From positions 434,001-498,000 of the forward strand of contig JADJCK010000005.1 in assembly GCA_016703265.1 (NCBI GenBank): 64,000 nucleotides of DNA. The letters run 5' to 3'. The notes beneath the pieces were generated by a model. The model made no database searches, was not told where the DNA came from, and worked only from the letters and a program-made list of their open reading frames with translations. This DNA comes from a bacterium (GTDB taxonomy: Bacteria > Krumholzibacteriota > Krumholzibacteriia > LZORAL124-64-63). Shown piece after piece: positions 39,004 to 45,699 of the stretch. A program made the translations under genes and the position numbers. Every line of letters starts with the position of its first letter. Positions within the stretch are counted from its first letter, which is position 1.

Positions 39004-39579
39004 CTACTTGCCCTGCGCTGCCGCCTCGGCCTTCCCGTCGGGCCGGGGGAAGACCGGTGAAAAAGTCGCTTCCTTCTGGCGACCCTTTAGGCCGGTCAGG
39101 CGCACCTGGGCCGTTACCTTCGACAATTCCACCTTCGACAGGTCGAAGGCGCCGAACAGCTCGTCCTGGTGATAGAGGATCATGCCGCCACACGGCTCGC
39201 ACTTGCCCGGCGTCGTCTGCACGACTTCCGCATGCATCGGGCAGAAGAAGATGCCGGGGTCGCCCGCGGCCGGCGTCCGCAGGCTCAGTGCGACCTCCTG
39301 CACCTTGCCGTCCGGCAGGCGGAGCGTGGCGCTGCCGCCCGCCCGCCCGATCATCGCCGGCGCCCGTTCGTCCGTGTGGAACCAGACGTGGATGCCGTCG
39401 CGGGCGATGGACGCCTCGAAGACGTGGGCCTCGGTCTCGGTGACGGTGCCGCCATGCAGGGGAGCCATCAGGGCATCGGCGGCTGCGACCGGCGCAGCGA
39501 CCGCCGCGCACAGGGCCAGGGTGGTGATCACGGCGATGCCGGGGTGCGGGCGTCGGCAGCGGTTCAGTGCGCGGGACAT
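39004..39579 (-). CDS. Exported heavy-metal-binding domain protein of the efflux operon
   Basis: I chose the ATG at 39579 because AAGGAG lies just upstream and a signal peptide begins soon after ('IAVITTLALCAAVAAPVAAA'), giving 191 residues. The metal-binding motif is 'FFCPMHAEVVQTTPGKCEPC' followed by GGM, related to the one in the adaptor two genes downstream but with CEPCGGM instead of CPxCGM. The flanking parts are beta-rich ('EAHVFEASIARDGIHVWFHT'). As first gene of the operon, it may capture periplasmic copper or silver for the pump, a role played by CusF elsewhere; that is inference. Confidence 0.75.
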   Translation of the reverse strand: MSRALNRCRRPHPGIAVITTLALCAAVAAPVAAADALMAPLHGGTVTETEAHVFEASIARDGIHVWFHTDERAPAMIGRAGGSATLRLPDGKVQEVALSLRTPAAGDPGIFFCPMHAEVVQTTPGKCEPCGGMILYHQDELFGAFDLSKVELSKVTAQVRLTGLKGRQKEATFSPVFPRPDGKAEAAAQGK

Positions 39580-39639
39580 GGCGGCTCCTTCAGGCGGGAT
39601 GGCGACGACAGCGGGGTCGGCCTGTCTACGCAATTAGTG

Positions 39640-39725
39640 TTCCTGATCTTATAATGTGCCTATTGACAATAACTTGTGCGATTTTGGAGCGTTCCGCGGC
39701 AGCTGCCGTTGTGGACTATTCTCCA
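39640..39725 (-). promoter_or_regulatory. AT-rich control region of the metal-efflux operon
   Basis: This is an AT-rich island upstream of the efflux operon. It holds the palindrome TATTG-A-CAATA (39661-39671), a TATAAT-like element read on either strand (about 39649-39655), and TGGACTATT (39712-39720), which recurs upstream of cassette 2. It probably contains the metal-responsive promoter, but I cannot place -35 and -10 with confidence. Confidence 0.4.
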
Positions 39726-39782
39726 ATCGCCTCGGCTCCGCTGTCGGCTATTGCCCAAATGAACGCCGAGCGTCGGTCGTCC

Positions 39783-39825
39783 CGAAAACGAATCGCGCCG
39801 GCCCGGATGGTCCCGGACCGGCGCG
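39783..39825 (-). terminator. Intrinsic terminator of cassette 2
   Basis: On the minus strand CGCGCCGGTCCGG pairs with CCGGGCCGGCGCG (13 bp with one wobble; hairpin 39794-39825), followed by ATTCGTTTTC. It lies 43 bases after the cassette 2 peptidase-like gene. Confidence 0.7.
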
Positions 39826-39867
39826 TCGCCCTCCCGTCCCCCGACGGGTTGGATGGGTTCGAGGTCG

Positions 39868-42800
39868 CTACTTCAACAGCTGCATCTTGCGCGAGACCGT
39901 GACCTCCGCCGCGCGCAACCGCGCCACATAGGTGCCGCTGGCGGCGCCCACGCCCTGGTCATCGCGGCCATCCCACAGCACTTCATGGCGACCGGCCGCG
40001 AGCGCCGACGACACGAGTCGCCGCACGAGCCGCCCGCGCACATCGAAGACCTCGAGCCGCACCGGGCCGGAATGCGCCAGGTCGAACGCGATCCTCGTGG
40101 CGGGGTTGAACGGGTTCGGGGTGACGTCGCGCACGGCGGTGACCGCCGGCACGTCTCCGACACCCGGTGCGTCCGAGAGGAAGCCGTCGAAGCGCAGCGT
40201 GTACTGGCCGGCCTTTGCGTAGTCGCCGGCCTGCGCCTTCCACACCGCCAGACAGTAGTAGCCGGCCTGCGGCACCTCGACCGGCATGGTCTCGTCAGCG
40301 CCTGCCGCGCCGATCCAGGCCTGCCCGACGATGCCCGCCGTCGCCGACTTGGCGTGGTACGGCAGCTGGCCGCGGTGGAGCGTCAGGCCCCAGTCGATGG
40401 CGTCGCCGCCGGACTGGTGCAGCCTGACGCTCACCGGTCCGGCCGGCAGCCATACTTCGTGCAGGGCGATGACGCCGGTGGACGCCAGGCTGAACGGCCC
40501 ATGGTCGCCCAGGGGCGTGGATCCCAGCCAGGAGGAGGCGACGGTCTGCACCCGGTAGTTCTCCGTGCCGGCGATCCCCAGCGCGCCGACGTCGAACTGA
40601 CGCGGCGTCGTCGAGCGGAAGTTGACGAGCAGGTAGTCGGACTCGGCCGCGCCCCAGCCCGAGACAGCCAGGGACGTCGAGAACCCCTGCAGCGACGAGT
40701 TGACCCGTTCGTGCAGGCGCAGGTCGACATCGCTGGTGGCGCCGGGGAGGGCGGCGACCGCCAGCCACTGCGCCGTGTTGCCCGAGGGTGCCGGCACCGG
40801 CGTGCGCAGGCCGTCGCAGTTGAACCACAGGGCAGCCGAACTCCAGGCCATGGCGGCGGCGAAACCGCCGGTGGGCGGCGGCGGCGCACTGCGCTCGATG
40901 GTCGCTCCGGTGGCCAGTGCCAGCGGTGACCACACGTACTGCAGGCCGAGCGTGTTGTTCGTCTCGCTGCCCTCGGTGACGACATCGGTCGCATCCGGGA
41001 ACATCGAGAGCGTGTGACGGCCGCCCCGCACCGTCTGCACGTACGGGTAGTTGCGGATGCGGTTGGTCAATGCCGCGAAGCCGGAGATCTGTTCGCCGAC
41101 GAGGCCAACGCCGTCGAGGTAGGTCATGCTGTCGAAGCCGGCGCCCGTGGCCATGCCTTCGTTGCGGAACTGGACGTTGATGTACGTCGAGGCCGCGTTG
41201 CCGGCGAGCGTGGACGGAAGGGTCGTCGTGGTCGAGGTGCCGGGGGCGCCGTTCGTTGGCACCAGGGGAGCGTGCCAGCCCGCGGTGACCAGCGGCGCAA
41301 AGTCCGCCGGTGCCACCGAGGCCCGGACCGTCACTGAGATGTGGCCGCTGCCGCCGGCAGGAACGTCTTGCGGATCCTGCCAGACGGCCACAGCCTGCGT
41401 GACGCCGCCGTAGGTGAAGTTCACCTTCGCGAAGCCGCTGGCGTCGGTTACCGCCTGGTTCTCGACGTCGTCAAGCCCCGCGTGTTCGGTATCGGCTGGC
41501 AGGACTTTCAGCCGCACCTTGCCCGCGGACGGGTCCACCTGCAGCGTGACCACTCCGTAATTGGTGCCGCTGACGCCCGAAAGCGGGAAGTGGCGCAGGG
41601 CCAGTGGTTCGATGCGACTGAGCGGGAACTGGACGTTGCTGTTGACGGCCATCACGGTGCTGAAGATCCGCCGGATCTCGAACCCGTATCCATCGAACTC
41701 CGGGTTCACGACGCCGACGTCCATCGATGTCTCGGTGGTCTGGCTGTTGTTAGTGAAGACCGCCTCGAGGCAGCCCGCGGGGCGGTTGCTGATCGCCTGG
41801 ACGTCGAAGTAGCCGAATCCGGAGGTCGGCCCCGTGGTGTGCGTGTGCAACCGCAGGTCGAAGTCGGAATCGTCGCTCTCGGTGATCATCACCGCGCCGA
41901 CGAATGGATCCGTACTCATCGTGTACGAGAAGCCGTCGCAGTTGGGGGACGAGAAGAGGCCCGCGGTGAAGCCGCCCCAGGCGGCCTTCGGCCGTGGCCG
42001 CGTCACCCAGCTGCCGTTGCTGGCCAGCGTGTACGGGTACCAGATGAACTGGCGCGTGAAGTAGTTGTCGGCCTCGTTGGCCTCGGGCATCTGTTCGTAG
42101 GCATCGGCCCACATCCGGGCGGCGTGACGGCCACCGGGCACTTCCCATGGGCCGAGGTTCATGAACGTCCGGTCGACGTATCCATTCAGCGGGTAGATGT
42201 CCGTCCACCAGTTGAGGGCGCCGTCGATATAGACGTTCATGCGCAGGATCGGGCTGGTGGTCAGCTCGCCGTGGTTGGCGACGCGCAGGTTGAAATACGT
42301 GTCGCCGTTGCCGACCAGCACCGGGGAAAGTTCCGCCGAGGCCTGCGTCGCATTGCCCGACAGGCGCGGCACGAGCGGGTACGGCCAGTGACCGCCAGTT
42401 GAGGCCTCGACGTCGGCCGGCGTGAACTCGCGGATGGTCACGGGACCGAAGGTGGCGTGCGTGCCGCCCATGCCGTCGCGGTCGATGGCACGGACGGTGA
42501 ACCAGTAGGTGTCCGGGGCCAGGTCGGTCGATTCCCAGTTCGTGGCCGTCGTCTCGATGTCCAGGTCGGGAACCAGCCCGCTGGCCGTTCCCATGCGGAC
42601 GCTGTAGCCGGCGATACCGGAGTAGTTGTCGGACGCGGCGTTCCAGCGCAGTTCCACGGTGCCGTCGGGCGAGTCGCCTGACGTCGCGTGGCTGGTCGAA
42701 CTGAGCCCGGTCACGGCCGATGGTGCCGTGGTGTCGAGGCCGGAGAAGAGGTTGTTCGCCGCGGCCATCCAGATCGCGTCCTCCGATTCGGGGTGACGCG

Positions 42801-44418
42801 AACGCAGGCTGGCGATCATCCCGAGCGGCGTGATCGGGTCGTCGATGCCCTGCGCCTGCAGGATGCGCTGGGGGGACCAGGTCACGACGTCCTGGCCGCC
42901 CGCCAGCGCGTTGGGATCGACCTCGTTGTTGCTGTCGGTCAGGTCCTGCAGGAAGGCGGCGATCATGCCTTCGGTCTTGGTGGGATCGTCGAACTGGTTG
43001 ATGCCACCGTCCCTGCAGATCTCGACGGACTCCGCGTCGCGGTCGAAGATGGACGAGAAGCCGTAGTTGACGGGCCAGGTCGACGTGATCGCCTGCGAGA
43101 ACCAGTTCGGGAAGCCCTCCTGCATGGCGTCGAAGGCGTTCTCTTCGCACCATTGGCAATGGCCGCAATCGCCGGAATCGTCGCAGCGCCCGCCGGGATT
43201 GCAGTAGTCGCCGCCTTCGGTCTCGGTGAAATCCTGCTGCCAGTGGTGGCCGTATTCGTGACAGGTCGTGTCCTCGCGCCACTGCCTGGCCTCGGGGATG
43301 TAGATGGTCTCCCAGATCGGCTTGTAATGGGCGTGATCAGCATCGGGCCAGGAGATGAGTACGCCGTCGATGCTGCCGTAGCCGTTGTCGTTCAACCAGC
43401 GCCAGCCGCGGGTCGCCGAAGCCAGCTGGTTCAAGCCCGCGTAGTGGTCCTCGGAGCCCGGCTGTCGCTGGCCAAAGTTGATGTCCGTTCCACCGAAGTC
43501 CTCCTTTGTCGGCGTATTCCACAGATACGATACGTTCCAGATGCTCGGGTACACGAGATCGACCTTCGAGTTCGCCGCCACGAATTCGACGTAGATGTCG
43601 GGCGCCTCGTCGTCGTCATAGTAGAACGTGAAATCGTAGTAGCCGTCCGGGCCGATGGAGGCGCGGGCCAGCAGGTCGTCCCATTCCCAGTCGGAATCGT
43701 AGACGCTCACGGTGACGCCGTCGGCGCCCATCGTGCGGCCGTCGCCGACATAGTCGTAGTCGTCGTCGTGCGACTCGCGGAAGTACACGAAGCGACCGCG
43801 CACGCGGATGTTGCGGCCCTTGTCCGTGGTTTTGTCCGTGATCTGGCGCGCCGGCTGGCGCTTGTCGCGCACGTTCTTGCGCAGGACCGGCGACGGGTCC
43901 GGCAGTGCAAACCGGTCGTCGGGCGTGACCGCCGGACCCTTGTCACTGTCGAACGTCATCTTGGTCTCGTTGCCGCCGATGGCCGAGTTCAGTCCCTGGG
44001 GCAGCAGGTAGAAGCGCTGCATCGTCGTGCGGCCGCCGACCTGCAGGGAGATCTCGATCGGCTGCGCCGGGTCGTTGCACTGCAACTGCACCGGGAAGCT
44101 CACCGGCTGCATCGCCGGCAGGTTGAAGCCGGTGGGCAGGAACGTGACGGTCTGCCACGCCGACACGCCGGCAGGCGTGCGCCCGGTGCGCAGCACCGGC
44201 GCCGAGACGGTCGTGGCGCTCGCGCTGGTGATCTCGACGTCGAAGCTGAAGGGCTGGCCTGCCACGGGCAGGTCGTCGCCCTGCGGGTTGAGGCGGATGC
44301 GGACATTCGGGCCGAGGTCGGCCTGGACGCGGGCGGCTCCAAGCAGCGTGAAGGCCGCCAGGGCCAGAAGCTGCAGGCGCGGCGAGCGCGGCCACAGGCG
44401 CAGGGTGGCGGTGCTCAT
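39868..44418 (-). CDS. Large exported HEXXH metallopeptidase-like protein with CARDB repeats and FlgD-like C-terminus, cassette 2
   Basis: This 1516-residue protein is a paralogue of the 17150-21532 product. A signal peptide ('LQLLALAAFTLLGAARVQAD') is followed by the same N-terminal Ig-like part and 'GRNIRVRGRFVYFR'. The peptidase region has 'HEYGHHW' (387-393), a Cys-rich loop ('CNPGGRCDDSGDCGHCQWC') and Glu434 in 'QEGFPNW', 43 residues after the second motif His. The fibronectin-like 'AVTGLSSTSHATSGDSPDGT', CARDB-like domains ('ANEADNYFTRQFIWYP', 'SETNNTLGLQYVWSP') and the FlgD-like end ('DVTPNPFNPATRIAFDL' to 'KMQLLK') follow in the same order. The start overlaps the stop of the upstream small gene (ATGA). 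Enzyme activity is not demonstrated. Confidence 0.85.
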   Translation of the reverse strand: MSTATLRLWPRSPRLQLLALAAFTLLGAARVQADLGPNVRIRLNPQGDDLPVAGQPFSFDVEITSASATTVSAPVLRTGRTPAGVSAWQTVTFLPTGFNLPAMQPVSFPVQLQCNDPAQPIEISLQVGGRTTMQRFYLLPQGLNSAIGGNETKMTFDSDKGPAVTPDDRFALPDPSPVLRKNVRDKRQPARQITDKTTDKGRNIRVRGRFVYFRESHDDDYDYVGDGRTMGADGVTVSVYDSDWEWDDLLARASIGPDGYYDFTFYYDDDEAPDIYVEFVAANSKVDLVYPSIWNVSYLWNTPTKEDFGGTDINFGQRQPGSEDHYAGLNQLASATRGWRWLNDNGYGSIDGVLISWPDADHAHYKPIWETIYIPEARQWREDTTCHEYGHHWQQDFTETEGGDYCNPGGRCDDSGDCGHCQWCEENAFDAMQEGFPNWFSQAITSTWPVNYGFSSIFDRDAESVEICRDGGINQFDDPTKTEGMIAAFLQDLTDSNNEVDPNALAGGQDVVTWSPQRILQAQGIDDPITPLGMIASLRSRHPESEDAIWMAAANNLFSGLDTTAPSAVTGLSSTSHATSGDSPDGTVELRWNAASDNYSGIAGYSVRMGTASGLVPDLDIETTATNWESTDLAPDTYWFTVRAIDRDGMGGTHATFGPVTIREFTPADVEASTGGHWPYPLVPRLSGNATQASAELSPVLVGNGDTYFNLRVANHGELTTSPILRMNVYIDGALNWWTDIYPLNGYVDRTFMNLGPWEVPGGRHAARMWADAYEQMPEANEADNYFTRQFIWYPYTLASNGSWVTRPRPKAAWGGFTAGLFSSPNCDGFSYTMSTDPFVGAVMITESDDSDFDLRLHTHTTGPTSGFGYFDVQAISNRPAGCLEAVFTNNSQTTETSMDVGVVNPEFDGYGFEIRRIFSTVMAVNSNVQFPLSRIEPLALRHFPLSGVSGTNYGVVTLQVDPSAGKVRLKVLPADTEHAGLDDVENQAVTDASGFAKVNFTYGGVTQAVAVWQDPQDVPAGGSGHISVTVRASVAPADFAPLVTAGWHAPLVPTNGAPGTSTTTTLPSTLAGNAASTYINVQFRNEGMATGAGFDSMTYLDGVGLVGEQISGFAALTNRIRNYPYVQTVRGGRHTLSMFPDATDVVTEGSETNNTLGLQYVWSPLALATGATIERSAPPPPTGGFAAAMAWSSAALWFNCDGLRTPVPAPSGNTAQWLAVAALPGATSDVDLRLHERVNSSLQGFSTSLAVSGWGAAESDYLLVNFRSTTPRQFDVGALGIAGTENYRVQTVASSWLGSTPLGDHGPFSLASTGVIALHEVWLPAGPVSVRLHQSGGDAIDWGLTLHRGQLPYHAKSATAGIVGQAWIGAAGADETMPVEVPQAGYYCLAVWKAQAGDYAKAGQYTLRFDGFLSDAPGVGDVPAVTAVRDVTPNPFNPATRIAFDLAHSGPVRLEVFDVRGRLVRRLVSSALAAGRHEVLWDGRDDQGVGAASGTYVARLRAAEVTVSRKMQLLK

Positions 44419-44918
44419 GGGCGGCGCTCCCCGCGGTTGTCGGTGCCGGCGCTCGTCGAGGCGGGGACGTCCTGCCCGGCGTCGGCGGCCAGGTGCGCGC
44501 GAAGGACGGTACGGCCGGTCTCGAGCTCGGCGATGGCCTCGGCGTCGTTGCGTTCGCGGGCCAGGCGCAGCTGCAGGTCGAGCATGTCCATTTCCAGGCC
44601 CAGCTTGTGGGCCGTGATGGCGCGCTGCGCCTCGGCGGCGGCCGCGGCATCGGGCGCCGCGCGGTAGCTGGCCGTCAGCTCGGCCAGACGGGTGCTGAAG
44701 GCGGCGCGGATGGCTGCCACTTCCCGGCCGAGCGGGGTTGCGTCGACCTCGGGTGCGGCGGCCTGCTCGGCGGTGGCGGCGGTGAAGACGGTGTCTGCCT
44801 GGGCCGCCGGGGCCGGGTCCTGGGTCTGGGCGACGGCATCATCGGCACCGCCAGGGCAGACGGCGAGTGCGGCGGCGACGAGCGCCGTCAAAAAAGTTTG
44901 GCGCAGGAGTCGGGACAT
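44415..44918 (-). CDS. Small exported coiled-coil protein, cassette 2
   Basis: This 167-residue protein has a signal peptide ('LTALVAAALAVCPGGADDAV'), a Gln/Ala/Pro-rich linker, and a helical region with 'LTASYRAAPDAAAAAEAQRA' and 'LEMDMLDLQLRLARERNDAE'. It corresponds in position and style to the small gene of cassette 1. GGGGGAA precedes the ATG. Here the pair is coupled by a 4-base overlap, so equimolar production with the large protein is likely. Function unknown. Confidence 0.75.
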   Translation of the reverse strand: MSRLLRQTFLTALVAAALAVCPGGADDAVAQTQDPAPAAQADTVFTAATAEQAAAPEVDATPLGREVAAIRAAFSTRLAELTASYRAAPDAAAAAEAQRAITAHKLGLEMDMLDLQLRLARERNDAEAIAELETGRTVLRAHLAADAGQDVPASTSAGTDNRGERRP

Positions 44919-45048
44919 TCTGGTTCCCCCGGATTGAAGGTTTGAAGGGCCTGCTCGCGCCTGGGGCGGCGCGGGCGGGCATCCCCATACCTGACTTGAC
45001 GGGAAAACCGGATGGATTGGGTCATCATGATTTCATTTTGGACTATTT

Positions 45049-45077
45049 TTGTAGCCATTTGCTGTCTGCCTGATAAT
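45049..45077 (+). promoter_or_regulatory. Putative promoter of the sigma-factor/kinase unit, close to the start codon
   Basis: TTGTAG (45049-45054), a 17-base spacer, GATAAT (45072-45077). The predicted transcript start falls at about 45084, so the ATG at 45086 would be leaderless and the ATG at 45080 would not be transcribed. It lies in an AT-rich island shared with the divergent cassette 2. Confidence 0.4.
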
Positions 45078-45079
45078 AT

Positions 45080-45448
45080 ATGGTCATGTACCGCCCCGAC
45101 GACACCGACGACGACGAAGCGGCCCGCGGCCACGAAGTGACCCTGGCCCTTCAGGCTGCGCGCCGGGGAGACCCCCTGGCGCTGAATGACGCCTTCCAAC
45201 TCGTCTACGAGGAAGTCCGCGCGATCGCGCGCTCGCGGGTGGCGCGCGCCGGCGGCCGGGCGACACTCGACACCACGGCTGTCGTCCACGAGGCCTACCT
45301 CAAGCTGGCCCGCCACGGCGAGATGGCCTGGGAAGACCGGCAGCACTTCCTGGCCGTGGCTTCGACCGCCATGCGCCAGGTCCTGCTCGATCACGCCCGC
45401 CGGCACCTGAGCGTGCGGCGGGGCGGGGCGCTCCGCACGTGGGGTTGA
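45080..45448 (+). CDS. ECF-type sigma factor, N-terminal part (region 2); frame broken
   Basis: This frame encodes the sigma-70 region 2 part of a Sigma70_ECF-type factor ('GDPLALNDAFQLVYEEVRAI', 'TTAVVHEAYLKLARH', 'DRQHFLAVASTAMRQVLLDH'). After 'ARRHLSVRRGG' it shifts out of register and ends at 45448, while region 4 is found one frame over in the next entry. Restoring one base in the 'cggggcgggg' tract near 45418-45430 would give a single ~205-residue protein with the usual 'GG.P.V.L.EADIALE' continuation. ATGs at 45080 and 45086 are possible starts; promoter position favours 45086. Confidence 0.75.
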   Translation: MVMYRPDDTDDDEAARGHEVTLALQAARRGDPLALNDAFQLVYEEVRAIARSRVARAGGRATLDTTAVVHEAYLKLARHGEMAWEDRQHFLAVASTAMRQVLLDHARRHLSVRRGGALRTWG

Positions 45449-45699
45449 CCGAAGCCGACATCGCGCTGGAGAGGCAGGCGCGCGATGTGCTGGCGCTCGA
45501 CGGCGCGCTCGGCGACCTGGCCCGCGTGGACACGCAGTTGGCCCGGCTGGTCGAACTGCGCTACTTCGGCGGGCTCACGATCGAGGAGACGGCGCTGGCG
45601 CTCGGGGTGAGCGATGCCACGGTCAAGCGTGCGTGGCGCCGCGCGCGCGCCTTCCTGCACCGCGAAATCGCGGGCGCCGAGCCGCCGGGGGAATCATGA
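45439..45699 (+). CDS. ECF-type sigma factor, C-terminal part (region 4); frame broken
   Basis: From a GTG at 45439 this frame reads 'LTEADIALERQARDVLALDG', then the region 4 helix-turn-helix ('LVELRYFGGLTIEETALALG', 'SDATVKRAWRRARAFLHREI') that contacts the -35 element. On its own it would be an 86-residue helix-turn-helix protein, but the match to the continuous family shows it is the second half of the preceding frame. Its stop overlaps the kinase start (ATGA). A sigma factor coupled to a Ser/Thr kinase is a known arrangement. Confidence 0.75.
   Translation: MGLTEADIALERQARDVLALDGALGDLARVDTQLARLVELRYFGGLTIEETALALGVSDATVKRAWRRARAFLHREIAGAEPPGES

Noticed and set aside
45439..45699. Independent small helix-turn-helix regulator
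   Set aside because: The sequence is the region 4 half of the adjacent sigma factor and fits continuously once one base is restored.
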